This document shows positions 41,818-50,161 of a DNA stretch of 64,000 nt, piece after piece. This DNA comes from Micromonospora coxensis. Its GTDB lineage: Bacteria > Actinomycetota > Actinomycetes > Mycobacteriales > Micromonosporaceae. Numbering within the stretch: the stretch's first letter is position 1; each line of letters opens with the position of its first letter. Under the pieces are notes generated by a model. The model searched no databases. It had not been told where the DNA came from and worked only from the letters and a program-made list of their open reading frames with translations. The stretch covers positions 3,968,001-4,032,000 of the forward strand of contig NZ_LT607753.1 of NCBI RefSeq assembly GCF_900090295.1, in the 5' to 3' direction. A program made the translations under genes and the position numbers.

Positions 41818-43494
41818 ATGACCACCCACGCCCAGGACGCCCCGGTGCTCACCCCCCGTCAGCTCCGGTTGCTGATGTTCGGTCTGATGACCGGGATGCT
41901 GCTGGCGGCGCTGGACCAGACCATCGTCGGCACCGCCCTGCCCACCATCGTCGGTGAGCTGGGCGGGATCAACCACTACTCGTGGGTGGTGACGGCGTAC
42001 CTGCTCGCCTCCACCGCCTCGACCCCGCTGTACGGCAAGATGGCCGACCTGTACGGACGCCGCCCGGTCTTCCTCTTCTCGATCGGCACGTTCCTGCTCG
42101 GCTCGCTGCTGGCCGGGCTGTCGCAGGACATGACCCAGCTGATCGTCACCCGGGGTGTGCAGGGCATCGGCGCGGGCGGGTTGATGACGCTGGCGTTCAC
42201 CATCGTCTCGGACGTGGTGTCACCCCGGGACCGGGGCCGCTACCAGGGCCTCTTCGGCGCGGTGTTCGGGTTGTCGTCGGTGGCCGGCCCGCTGGTGGGC
42301 GGCTACTTCGCCGAGTCGAACTGGCGTTGGATCTTCTACCTGAACGTGCCGCTGGCGATCCTGGCCATCGTGGTCTGCTACCACGTCATGCGGTTGGTCC
42401 CGTTCACCCGGCGCGACCACGCGGTGGACTGGGTCGGCGCGGGGCTGCTGGTCGCCGGGGTGAGCTGCCTGCTGCTCGCGCTGAGCTGGGGCGGCAACGA
42501 GTACGCCTGGGGCTCCGGCGTGATCGTCGGACTCTTCGCCGCCGGGGTGGTGCTCGGGGTGCTCTTCCTGCTCCAGGAGGCCCGGGTCGCCGAGCCGATC
42601 CTGCCGTTGCGGCTGTTCCGCAGCGCCACCTTCACGCTGGCCAACTCGGCCGGCTTCGTGCTCGGTCTGGTGATGTTCGGGTCGATCATCTTCATCCCGC
42701 TGTACCTCCAGATCGTCCGGGGCGCCTCGCCGACCCGCAGCGGCCTGCTCATGCTGCCGATGATGGCCGGCATCATCGTCACCTCGATCGTCACCGGGCG
42801 GGCGATGAGCCGGATCGGCCGGTACAAGTGGTTCCCGGTGGCCGGCTCGGTGGTGCTCCTGGCCGGCATGCTGCTGTTCACCCGGCTGGAGGTGGACACC
42901 TCGCTCTGGGCCGCCTTCGGCTACATGGTGGTGATCGGCGTCGGGCTGGGCCTGTGCATGCAGTCGCTGATCCTCGCCGTGCAGAACGCGGTCGACGTGC
43001 GTGACCTGGGGGCGGGCACCTCCGCGGCGACGTTCTTCCGCTCGCTGGGCGGCTCGTTCGGGGTGGCGATCCTCGGTGCCGTGCTCTCCTCGCGGCTCAC
43101 CGCGCAGCTCGCCGACCGGCTGCCCGGGGCGATCGCCCAGCTCCCGCCGGAGCAGCGGGCAGCGGTGGCGGCCGGCGGCGGGGCGGACATCTCGATCAAC
43201 GACCCGGCGACCATCCTGGCCCTGCCCGGCCCGGTCCGCGCCGCGATCCAGGCCGCCTTCGTCGAGTCGCTGCACCTGGTCTTCCTGACCACCGGTCTGA
43301 TCGCGATCCTCGCCGTGCTGGTCACCCTGGCCCTGCCGGACCACCAGCTGCGGGGCGCCGGCCCGCAGGGCGCGACCGGCGGCGCGGACCCTCTCGGGGG
43401 CCGGGCCCCGGCCCCCGGCGGCAAGCCGCTGGCGAAGGAGTCCCCGCAGGAGGCCGCCGCCGAGATGGAGGCCAAGTCCCAGACGATGCTCTGA
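41818..43494 (+). CDS. MFS drug exporter, DHA2 (EmrB/QacA) family, 14 helices
   Basis: 558 residues with about 14 membrane helices. 'LDQTIVGTALPTIVGELGG' in helix 1 is the DHA2 mark (motif D1), 'GKMADLYGRRPVFL' is the MFS loop 2-3 motif A and 'GAVFGLSSVAGPLVGGYFAE' the antiporter motif C. It would expel drugs or small molecules in exchange for protons. ATG 41818 follows AAGGCGGG. It is divergent from hldE (93 bp). The last 50 residues are a hydrophilic Gly/Ala/Pro/Glu tail. Substrate unknown. Confidence 0.9.
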   Translation: MTTHAQDAPVLTPRQLRLLMFGLMTGMLLAALDQTIVGTALPTIVGELGGINHYSWVVTAYLLASTASTPLYGKMADLYGRRPVFLFSIGTFLLGSLLAGLSQDMTQLIVTRGVQGIGAGGLMTLAFTIVSDVVSPRDRGRYQGLFGAVFGLSSVAGPLVGGYFAESNWRWIFYLNVPLAILAIVVCYHVMRLVPFTRRDHAVDWVGAGLLVAGVSCLLLALSWGGNEYAWGSGVIVGLFAAGVVLGVLFLLQEARVAEPILPLRLFRSATFTLANSAGFVLGLVMFGSIIFIPLYLQIVRGASPTRSGLLMLPMMAGIIVTSIVTGRAMSRIGRYKWFPVAGSVVLLAGMLLFTRLEVDTSLWAAFGYMVVIGVGLGLCMQSLILAVQNAVDVRDLGAGTSAATFFRSLGGSFGVAILGAVLSSRLTAQLADRLPGAIAQLPPEQRAAVAAGGGADISINDPATILALPGPVRAAIQAAFVESLHLVFLTTGLIAILAVLVTLALPDHQLRGAGPQGATGGADPLGGRAPAPGGKPLAKESPQEAAAEMEAKSQTML

Positions 43495-43504
43495 CCGTCC
43501 CGGG

Positions 43505-44419
43505 TCAGGCGTCGTCGGGACGCGCCGGGCCGACGTCGGCGGAGGCGCGCAGCAGGGTACGGACGAGGGCGAGCGGCGCCCAGGCGGCACGGCCGCGGCG
43601 GACGACCGCGTACGAACGCAGGACGACCCCGGGATTCGCCAGGGGGAGCAGCCGTACGCCGGGGAGGGTGGGCTGGTCGGCGGGGAGCAGTCCGACCCCG
43701 AGCCCCGCGACGATCAGGTCCTGGACGAGTTCCAGGCTGTCGGCGCGGTGCTCGACGCGGGGCTCGAAGCCGGCCATCGCCGCGACGGCGCGCACGACCA
43801 CCTCGTCGGCGGTGTTGCGGGAGTTGACGATCCAGTCGTGCTCCCGGAACCGGGCGAAGACGTCGGCGGCGGAGCCGCCGGGATCGGGGCTGTCCGCCGG
43901 CGCCCCGAGGCTCCACGCTGTGGACCAGAGCGGGACCGCCTCGACGGTGCGGTCCGTCGGCGCCGGCGCGAGGTGGTAGTCGTACGTCAGCGCCAGGTCG
44001 ACGTCGTCCGCCGCGAGCAGCGCGTACGCCTCGGCCGGCTCGTGCTCGTGGATGCGCAGCCGTACCCGGGGGTGATGGGCGGCGAGGTCGGCGGCGACCG
44101 GCAGCAGGGAGCGGCGTACGGCGGTGGCGAAGCCGGCGACCCGGACGGTGCCGGCCGGCTCGGCCGACGGGTCGAGGTCGAGCCGGGCGGCGTCGACCGC
44201 GGCCAGGATGGTCACCGCGTGCTCGGCCAGCCGCCGCCCGGCGGGGGTGAGGCGGACCCGGCGGCCCTGCGGCTCGATCAGGGTCGCGCCGACCTCCCGG
44301 GACAGCACCGCGAGCTGCTGCGAGACGGTGGAGGTGGTCACCCCGAGGTCCTGGGCGACCTCGCGCATCGAGCCGAGGCGGGCCAGTTCGCGCAGCAGGC
44401 GAAGGCGGCGGAGGTCCAT
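43505..44419 (-). CDS. LysR-family transcriptional regulator
   Basis: 304 residues. The N-terminal winged helix '[46 protein letters not shown]' is typical of LysR; residues 90-295 are the periplasmic-binding-like effector domain. It is divergent from an EamA exporter with an operator-like inverted repeat just before its start (44429-44447), so it most likely controls that exporter and itself. Ligand unknown, perhaps an amino acid. Confidence 0.9.
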   Translation of the reverse strand: MDLRRLRLLRELARLGSMREVAQDLGVTTSTVSQQLAVLSREVGATLIEPQGRRVRLTPAGRRLAEHAVTILAAVDAARLDLDPSAEPAGTVRVAGFATAVRRSLLPVAADLAAHHPRVRLRIHEHEPAEAYALLAADDVDLALTYDYHLAPAPTDRTVEAVPLWSTAWSLGAPADSPDPGGSAADVFARFREHDWIVNSRNTADEVVVRAVAAMAGFEPRVEHRADSLELVQDLIVAGLGVGLLPADQPTLPGVRLLPLANPGVVLRSYAVVRRGRAAWAPLALVRTLLRASADVGPARPDDA

Positions 44420-44428
44420 CCGACAGAT

Positions 44429-44447
44429 TGTTCATCAACATCGAACA
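44429..44447. promoter_or_regulatory. LysR-type operator candidate
   Basis: TGTTC-N9-GAACA, a perfect inverted repeat that contains a T-N11-A LysR box, lies 10 bp upstream of the lysR start and 58 bp before the exporter. Confidence 0.6.
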
Positions 44448-44504
44448 GTGCGTCCACCAATGCCACGTGGACGTGAACGGTTGCTGCGGGCTCTACTGGA
44501 CGGC

Positions 44505-45512
44505 ATGGCTCCCACCCGTGCGGGCGCGGCGATGGCCGTCGCGTCGATGCTCTTCGTCCAGCTCGGCCTCGCCGCCTCGGTCTCCCTCTTCGACCGGGTC
44601 GGTCCGGAGGGCGCGGCCTGGCTGCGGCTGGCCTGGGCCGGGGTGCTGCTGGCCGTCGTGCTCCGTCCCCGCCCGTCCCGCTTCTCCCGGCGCGCCCTGC
44701 TCGCCTGTGTCGCGCTCGGCGTGGTGACCGCCGGGGTCACCATGCTGTTCATGGCGGCGGTCTCCCGACTCCCGCTCGGTACGGCCAGCGCGCTGGAGTT
44801 CCTCGGTCCGCTCGGCGTGGCGGTGGCCCGGGGCCGGGGTCGCACGAAGCTCTGGGCGGCGCTCGCCGCCGTGGGCGTGCTGCTGCTCACCGAGCCGTGG
44901 CGGGGCGGCGCCGACCCGGTCGGTGTCGGCTACGCGCTGGCCGCCGGGGCGTGCTGGGCCGCGTACATCCTGCTCACCCAGCGGGTCGGCGACGAGGTCT
45001 CCGGCGTCCGGGGGCTCGCCGTGTCGATGCCGGTGGCCGCCGTGGTCGCCACCGTGGTGGTCGGGCCGTCGGTGATCGGCGAGCTCACCGGCGAGGTGTT
45101 GCTGGCCGGGCTCGGGCTGGCCCTGCTGCTGCCGGTGATCCCGTTCGTGCTGGAACTGCTCGCGCTGCGCCGGCTCACCACCGCCGCGTTCGGCACGCTG
45201 ATGAGCCTGGAGCCGGCGATCGCCCTGGTCATCGGCCTGGTCGCGCTGGGCCAGGTGCCGGGCCCCTGGGCGGTCGTCGGGATCGCCTTCGTGGTGGCCG
45301 CCGGGATCGGCGCGGAACGCACCGGGGCCCGCCCCGGCGCGGCGGGGCCGGTTCCGGTCGCGCAGCGGATGGTGGAGCCGTCGGTGGGCGCGTCGGGCGC
45401 GGCGGGGCCGGTTCCGGTCGCGCAGCGGGTGGTGGAGCCGTCGGTGGGCGCGTCGGGCGCGGCCGGGCCGGTGCCGGACCTGCAGCGGATGGCCGAGCCG
45501 GGTCGGGCCTAG
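44505..45512 (+). CDS. EamA/RhtA-type exporter with tandem-repeat C-terminus
   Basis: 335 residues with ten membrane helices in two EamA halves (residues 5-135 and 140-278): '[25 protein letters not shown]', '[16 protein letters not shown]' and '[24 protein letters not shown]' are typical of the threonine/homoserine exporter RhtA. The last 55 residues are a cytoplasmic tail of nearly three copies of a 20-residue repeat ([20 protein letters not shown]). ATG 44505 fits the first helix; an in-frame TTG 8 codons earlier is less likely. Controlled probably by the divergent LysR gene. Confidence 0.85.
   Translation: MAPTRAGAAMAVASMLFVQLGLAASVSLFDRVGPEGAAWLRLAWAGVLLAVVLRPRPSRFSRRALLACVALGVVTAGVTMLFMAAVSRLPLGTASALEFLGPLGVAVARGRGRTKLWAALAAVGVLLLTEPWRGGADPVGVGYALAAGACWAAYILLTQRVGDEVSGVRGLAVSMPVAAVVATVVVGPSVIGELTGEVLLAGLGLALLLPVIPFVLELLALRRLTTAAFGTLMSLEPAIALVIGLVALGQVPGPWAVVGIAFVVAAGIGAERTGARPGAAGPVPVAQRMVEPSVGASGAAGPVPVAQRVVEPSVGASGAAGPVPDLQRMAEPGRA
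45338..45510 (+). repeat. 60-bp tandem repeat at the exporter 3' end
   Basis: Two near-identical 60-bp units and a diverged third, in register at 45338, 45398 and 45458. Each encodes 20 residues. Only a few substitutions separate the first two units, so the duplication is recent. Confidence 0.9.
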
Positions 45513-45900
45513 CCCCGGCGGGGGCAGCGCCCGAGCCCGAGGTGGGTGTCGGGACGCTACCGACTTGATCGCATCAGTGGATCGCCGGCCCTCGACTCGC
45601 CACCTCCCCTCGTCCCGGAGGTGAGCCAGGCAGCGGGCGAAGCCGACGTCTCGGCTCGCGTCCCGATGGCCCGGCTCGCGCCCCGACGGCCCGGCTCGCG
45701 CCCCGACGGCCCGGCTCGCGCCCCGACGGCCCGGCTCGCGCCCCGACGGCCCGCGCCGGCCGGCGGAAGACTCTCCCGCCCACCGTGGCTCATCGCGATT
45801 CACTTCTGCGCTCAAGTCTGTAGCGCCCAGATCCCCTGGGCGCAGCGGACGTCGGCCGCCAGCGGCAGCCCGGCCACGGGCAGGGCCCGCCGAGGCCGGG
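45513..45900. other. Intergenic region, 388 bp, containing a 20-bp repeat array
   Basis: No supported gene. Its centre is the array at 45641-45760. The rest is ordinary GC-rich sequence; the right end holds the nudix stop. Open frames across the array are caused by the repeat, whose 20-bp period shifts frame at each copy. Confidence 0.6.
45641..45760. repeat. Array of six 20-bp direct repeats
   Basis: The unit CCCCGACGGCCCGGCTCGCG starts at 45681, 45701 and 45721 (identical), with diverged copies at 45641, 45661 and 45741. Units abut with no spacer, so this is not a CRISPR. The centre of the array is the most uniform part, as expected for recent slippage. Confidence 0.9.
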
Positions 45901-46392
45901 CTACTTGAGGATGAGGCGGTTGGTCTGCTCGAAGACGTCCAGGTCGGCGAGGGTCTCCGGGACCGAGGCCGACAGCGGCGACGGAAACTCGTCACGGTGG
46001 AAGAAGCCCGCGTCGGTGGTCTCGTCGGTCACCCGGGCCAGGTCGCCGTCCCAGTCCTCGACCCGGAACGCGGTGGTGAAGATCTGGTACGTGTGGCCGT
46101 ACATGTTGGTGTGCGTGCGGTCGGGGCCGGTGTAGAGCGCGAAGGCGCTTACCCGCAGGGCGCGCAGGCCGGTCTCCTCCCGCACCTCGCGTACCGCGCA
46201 GTCGGCGATCGACTCGCCGAGTTCCATCGCGCCCGCCGGCAACGCCCAGTGTCCGTTGTCGGAACGTTGGATCAGCAGCACCCGGCCCGCGTTGTCGCGG
46301 ACCACGGCACGGGCCCCGACGAACATCAGCGTCCGGTCACCGGCGAGGGCGCGTAGTTGCCCCACGTACGAGTCGGCCCAGGAGATGCTCAC
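45901..46392 (-). CDS. Nudix hydrolase
   Basis: 163 residues. The Nudix box reads GAMELGESIADCAVREVREETGL and is complete (Gx5Ex7REVxEExG), so it should hydrolyse a nucleoside diphosphate derivative. 'VRDNAGRVLLIQRSDNGHWALPAG' precedes it. GTG 46392 has TAGATT 6 nt upstream (leaderless). The specific substrate cannot be read from sequence. Divergent from the acyl-CoA ligase, 84 bp away. Confidence 0.9.
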   Translation of the reverse strand: MSISWADSYVGQLRALAGDRTLMFVGARAVVRDNAGRVLLIQRSDNGHWALPAGAMELGESIADCAVREVREETGLRALRVSAFALYTGPDRTHTNMYGHTYQIFTTAFRVEDWDGDLARVTDETTDAGFFHRDEFPSPLSASVPETLADLDVFEQTNRLILK

Positions 46393-46398
46393 CGGGAC

Positions 46399-46404
46399 AA
46401 TCTA
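46399..46404 (-). promoter_or_regulatory. -10 element for leaderless nudix gene
   Basis: Minus-strand TAGATT, 6 nt before GTG 46392. Confidence 0.5.
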
Positions 46405-46463
46405 CGCAGCTTCGCCGGGCCGGTCCGGCGATCCGGGGGTTCCCAACCTGTGACCGGCGACAC

Positions 46464-46469
46464 TAGCTT
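46464..46469 (+). promoter_or_regulatory. -10 element for leaderless acyl-CoA ligase gene
   Basis: TAGCTT, 7 nt before ATG 46477; TTCCCA lies 18 bp upstream as a weak -35. No ribosome-binding site. Confidence 0.5.
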
Positions 46470-46476
46470 GTTACCC

Positions 46477-48126
46477 ATGCGTAGCACGATGATGGACGCC
46501 CCTCTCCAGGTCTCCCGGATCCTCGAACACGGCTCCACCGTGCACGGCACGGCCGAGGTGGTGACGTGGACCGGCGGTCAGCCCCGCCGGATGTCGTACG
46601 CCGAGGTGGGCCGCACCGCCGCCCGGCTGGCCCACGCCCTGCGCGACGAGTGCGGGGTGACCGGCGACGAGCGGGTCGCCACCTTCATGTGGAACAACAC
46701 CGAGCACCTGGTGGCGTACTTCGCGGTGCCCAGCATGGGCGCGGTGCTGCACACCCTGAACATCCGGCTCTTCCCGGACCAGGTCGCCTACATCGCCAAC
46801 CACGCCGAGGACCGGGTGGTGCTTGTCGACTCGACGCTGATCCCGCTGCTGGCCCGGGTGCTCGGCGAGATGACCACCGTGCGGCACGTGGTGGTCGTCG
46901 GCGGTGGCGACCCGGCTCCGCTGACCGAGGCGGCCGGCGACCGGATCACCGTGCACCACTGGGACGACCTGCTGGCCGGGCGCCCCGACCGCTACGACTG
47001 GCCGGAGGTGGACGAGCGGGACGCCGCCGCGCTCTGCTACACCTCCGGCACCACCGGCAACCCCAAGGGGGTGGCCTACTCGCACCGCTCGATCTACCTG
47101 CACTCGTTGCAGATCTGCATGCCGGAGGGCTTCGGGCTGGCCCCGACCGACCGGGAACTGGCCATCGTGCCGATGTTCCACGCGATGTCCTGGGGGCTGC
47201 CGTACGCGGCGTTCCTCTCCGGCGCGTCGCTGATCATGCCGGACCGCTTCCTCCAGGCCGCGCCGATCGCCGAGATGATCGCCGCCGAGCGCCCCACCCT
47301 GGCCGGCGCGGTGCCGACCATCTGGAACGACCTGCTGGCGTACCTGGACAGCCACGACGTGGACACCTCCTCGCTCAAGGAGGTGATCGTCGGTGGCTCG
47401 GCCTGTCCGCCGGCGCTGATGCACGCGTTCGCCGAGCGGCACGGCATCGACGTGATCCACGCCTGGGGCATGACGGAGATGTCCCCGCTCGGCTCGGTGG
47501 CCCGTCCGCCGGCCGGGGCCACCGGCGACGACGCCTGGCGCTACCGCTACACCCAGGGCCGGGTGCCGGCCGGGGTCGCCGCCCGGATCGTCGGCCCGTT
47601 GGGCGAGCCGCTGCCCGCCGACGGCACGTCCGTGGGCGAGCTGGAGGTCCGTGGGCCGTGGATCACCGCCCGGTACGTCGGCGACGAGGCCCCCGACGAG
47701 GAGAAGTTCCGCGACGGCTGGCTGCGGACTGGCGACGTCGGCACGCTCTCCCCGGACGGTTTCATCACCCTCACCGACCGGGCCAAGGACGTGATCAAGT
47801 CCGGTGGGGAGTGGATCTCCTCGGTGGAGCTGGAGAACGCCCTGATGGCCCACCCGGACGTGCAGGAGGCGTGCGTGGTGGGGGTGCCCGACCAGCGCTG
47901 GGACGAGCGTCCGCTGGCCACCGTGGTGGTCCGGGAGGGCGCCTCGGTGACCGCGGAGGAGTTGCGCGAGTTCCTGGCGAAGTCGGTGGCGCGCTGGCAG
48001 TTGCCCGAGCGGTGGGCGTTCATCGACGCGGTCCCGAAGACGAGCGTCGGCAAGTTCGACAAGAAGGTCGTCCGGTCCCGGTACGCCGACGGCGGGCTCG
48101 AGGTGCGTGAGCTGGCCGGGCCGTAA
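46477..48126 (+). CDS. Fatty-acid--CoA ligase (AMP-forming)
   Basis: 549 residues of the ANL superfamily. The P-loop-like AMP motif CYTSGTTGNPKGV is near residue 188, 'HAWGMTEMSPLGS' (A5) near 330, 'GWLRTGDVGTLSPDGFITLTDRAKDVIKSGGEWIS' (A7-A8) in the hinge and the catalytic Lys in 'KTSVGKFDKKVVR' near the C-terminus. It activates a fatty or aromatic acid to its CoA thioester through an acyl-adenylate; 'GGEWISSVELE' fits medium or long-chain FadD. No operon partner. A hairpin follows the gene. Confidence 0.92.
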   Translation: MRSTMMDAPLQVSRILEHGSTVHGTAEVVTWTGGQPRRMSYAEVGRTAARLAHALRDECGVTGDERVATFMWNNTEHLVAYFAVPSMGAVLHTLNIRLFPDQVAYIANHAEDRVVLVDSTLIPLLARVLGEMTTVRHVVVVGGGDPAPLTEAAGDRITVHHWDDLLAGRPDRYDWPEVDERDAAALCYTSGTTGNPKGVAYSHRSIYLHSLQICMPEGFGLAPTDRELAIVPMFHAMSWGLPYAAFLSGASLIMPDRFLQAAPIAEMIAAERPTLAGAVPTIWNDLLAYLDSHDVDTSSLKEVIVGGSACPPALMHAFAERHGIDVIHAWGMTEMSPLGSVARPPAGATGDDAWRYRYTQGRVPAGVAARIVGPLGEPLPADGTSVGELEVRGPWITARYVGDEAPDEEKFRDGWLRTGDVGTLSPDGFITLTDRAKDVIKSGGEWISSVELENALMAHPDVQEACVVGVPDQRWDERPLATVVVREGASVTAEELREFLAKSVARWQLPERWAFIDAVPKTSVGKFDKKVVRSRYADGGLEVRELAGP

Positions 48127-48187
48127 CGTTTTTCGGCGACCCGTCGCCGTATGGGGCAGGGACGTACTCCTGAACATCCCTCCCCAG

Positions 48188-48224
48188 GGGCGGCCCCGGC
48201 GTTCGCACCGCGCCGGGGCCGCCC
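48188..48224 (+). terminator. Terminator after the acyl-CoA ligase gene
   Basis: A perfect 14-bp stem (48188-48201 with 48211-48224, 9-nt loop) followed by TTCCTCT. Confidence 0.82.
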
Positions 48225-48287
48225 TTCCTCTGCGGGGCGACCCGCACAGCCATTGTCGCGAAAGCCGTTCGGCTCTGTCCGGACGAT

Positions 48288-48301
48288 TGCGAAATACCCT
48301 C
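48288..48301 (+). repeat. Shared 14-bp motif, copy 2
   Basis: TGCGAAATACCCTC, identical to 18958-18971 and again with GTCCGG just upstream, here between the acyl-CoA ligase and the 3' end of the quinone reductase gene. Confidence 0.6.
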
Positions 48302-48306
48302 GCGAA

Positions 48307-49320
48307 CTACTCCTCGGCGGTGGTGACCAGCACCTTTCCGACCACCGAGTCCTCCACCGCCTGGTGCGCCGCCGCCGTCTCGGCCAGCGGGTAGCGGTGC
48401 AGCGGCAGCCCGGCCTCCTCGCCCACCCGTACGCCGCCCTGGGCGACCGCCGCCGCCACGTCGACCAGCGCCTGCGCCTTGGCCGCCTTCGGCTCGGTGT
48501 AGACCAGCACGAACTGCCAGCGGGCGTTCGGCACCATCAGCGGCCGGATCGGCAGGGTCACCTCGTCGCCGCCGTCGTCGGCGTACACGCAGACCGCCCC
48601 GCCGGAGCGCAGCAGTTGGACGTCGACCGCCGCGTTGCGCGCGGCGGACACCTCGACGACGGTGTGCACCCCGTCGGGCGCGATCTTGCGGACCTCCTCG
48701 ACCACGTCCTGCCGCCGGTAGTCGACCACGAAGGAGGCTCCGGCCGCCGCCGCGAGCTGCGCCTTCTCCGGGCTGCTCACGGTCGCCACGACGCAGGCGT
48801 CCGCCCAGCGGGCGAGTTGGATCGCCGCGTTGCCGACCGCGCCCGCGCCGCCCTGCACCAGCACCACGTGGTCGCTGAGCGCGCCCGGGTGCAGCCGCTC
48901 CGGCATGTACTCGCCGGCGGTGAGGCAGCGGTGCGCGGTCAGGAACGGGATGCCCAGGCACGCGCCCAGGTCGAAGGAGGCGTCACCGAGCGGCACCGCC
49001 TGCCGTACCGGGACCACCGTGTACTCGGCGGCGGTGCCCCAGGGGCGCTGCCAGGCGGCCTCCCAGAGCCACACCCGTTCGCCGACCAGGTCCGCGTCGA
49101 CGCCGCCGCCGACCGCCTCGACCACCCCGGCGCCGTCCTGGCCGGGCGTCTGCCAGCCCTCCGGCAGCGGCCACTGCCGCCGCGCCTTCCAGTCGGTCGG
49201 GTTGACCCCGGAGACGGCCAGCCGGACCAGCACCTCACCGGGTCCGGGCTCCGGCACCGGCCGGTCCACCAGCCGGAGCACCGAGGGGTCGCCCGTGCGC
49301 TCGTACACGATCGCCTTCAT
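48307..49320 (-). CDS. NADPH:quinone reductase-like (zinc-free MDR) oxidoreductase
   Basis: 337 residues of the medium-chain dehydrogenase family. 'VSGVNPTDWKARRQWPLPEGWQTPGQDGAGVVEAVG' is the catalytic domain, and the Rossmann motif GGAGAVGNAAIQLA near residue 157 binds NADPH. The Cys/His zinc ligands of alcohol dehydrogenases are absent, which fits quinone oxidoreductases. 'VDYRRQDVVEEV' holds the NADPH-phosphate-binding region. ATG 49320 has GAGGAGACGG upstream. Substrate unknown. Confidence 0.88.
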   Translation of the reverse strand: MKAIVYERTGDPSVLRLVDRPVPEPGPGEVLVRLAVSGVNPTDWKARRQWPLPEGWQTPGQDGAGVVEAVGGGVDADLVGERVWLWEAAWQRPWGTAAEYTVVPVRQAVPLGDASFDLGACLGIPFLTAHRCLTAGEYMPERLHPGALSDHVVLVQGGAGAVGNAAIQLARWADACVVATVSSPEKAQLAAAAGASFVVDYRRQDVVEEVRKIAPDGVHTVVEVSAARNAAVDVQLLRSGGAVCVYADDGGDEVTLPIRPLMVPNARWQFVLVYTEPKAAKAQALVDVAAAVAQGGVRVGEEAGLPLHRYPLAETAAAHQAVEDSVVGKVLVTTAEE

Positions 49321-49431
49321 CGCCGTCTCCTCACGCTCGGACCGCAGCCCTACCCGGACCGCACGTGATCATTCCGATCCGGCCCGCCCCGCAAACCGTA
49401 TAACCCGGTAGTCGGCGACAGGGGAGTGATC

Positions 49432-49593
49432 ATGCGGGACATACCGGTGCCGGTGGCGCCGAGGCCGTCCGGCGCGGAGCGATCCGGGGACGACCGTTCG
49501 GCGGACGATGCGGAACCGGCCTCACCACGGCCGGCGGCGGACGATCCGGGGCGGCCCTTCCTACCCCGCTCCAGCCGCAGCCGGCACATCTGA
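49432..49593 (+). CDS. Small Pro/Arg-rich protein, 53 aa, unknown
   Basis: ATG 49432 is preceded by GGGGAG at 49421-49426 with good spacing, and TATAAC lies about 30 bp upstream. The frame uses mostly G/C at third positions, as real genes here do. The product begins MRDIPVPVAPRPSG, is acidic in the middle (GDDRSADDAE) and ends PFLPRSSRSRHI. No cysteine, no signal peptide, no domain. It ends 25 bp before a methyltransferase gene that seems to have its own leaderless promoter. Could be a small regulatory protein; function unknown. Confidence 0.45.
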   Translation: MRDIPVPVAPRPSGAERSGDDRSADDAEPASPRPAADDPGRPFLPRSSRSRHI

Positions 49594-49606
49594 CGCAGGT
49601 GGCCGC

Positions 49607-49612
49607 TACGGT
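49607..49612 (+). promoter_or_regulatory. -10 element for leaderless methyltransferase gene
   Basis: TACGGT, 6 nt before ATG 49619. Confidence 0.5.
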
Positions 49613-49618
49613 CACCGC

Positions 49619-50134
49619 ATGGCGGCCATTCCTGTACGACTGACCTGGGCGGTGGATCGACTCGCCCCCCACCCCGGCCACCGGGTGCTGGAGGTGGGCT
49701 GCGGGCGGGGCGTCGCCGCCGAGCTGATCTGCCGGGCGCTCACCGACGGCACGCTGCTGGCCGTCGACCGCTCGACCGGCGCGGTCCGGGCCGCCGAGGC
49801 GCGCAACGCGGCGGCCGTCGCGGCCGGCCGGGCCGCGTTCCGGGTCGCCGAGCTGGCCGCCCTCGACCCCGCCGACGGCCCGTTCGACCGGATCCTCGCC
49901 GTCGACGTCAACCTGTTCTGGGTCGGCCCGCCCGGCGTCGAGTACGCGCTGCTGCCCCGGCTGCTCGCTCCCGGCGGCGAGCTGCACCTGTGCTGGCAGC
50001 CCCCCGACCCCGGCCGGCTGACCACCATCGTCGACCGGGTGGCCGCGCGGCTGCGGGAGACCGGCTGGACCGTCGAGCCGGCCGTCCGACCCGACGGCCC
50101 GTTCTGCGCGGTGACCGCCCGCCGTCCCGGCTGA
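49619..50134 (+). CDS. Class I SAM-dependent methyltransferase
   Basis: 171 residues. The SAM-binding motif I is HRVLEVGCGRGVAAELI at residues 21-37, with the acidic motif II LLAVDRS and 'FDRILAVDVNLFW' as motif IV. This is a small minimal methyltransferase without an obvious substrate domain. ATG 49619 is supported by a leaderless promoter. The 53-residue gene just upstream might share its transcript. Substrate unknown. Confidence 0.85.
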   Translation: MAAIPVRLTWAVDRLAPHPGHRVLEVGCGRGVAAELICRALTDGTLLAVDRSTGAVRAAEARNAAAVAAGRAAFRVAELAALDPADGPFDRILAVDVNLFWVGPPGVEYALLPRLLAPGGELHLCWQPPDPGRLTTIVDRVAARLRETGWTVEPAVRPDGPFCAVTARRPG

Positions 50135-50161
50135 CCCCGGGCGGCCGGGCGTCGCGTCGGA

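Noticed and set aside
45641..45760. CRISPR array
   Set aside because: Units abut with no unique spacers and no cas genes are present.
45557..45793. Minus-strand frame of 78 codons through the 20-bp repeats
   Set aside because: Open only because the repeat lacks stops in all frames; no ribosome-binding site or conserved ends.
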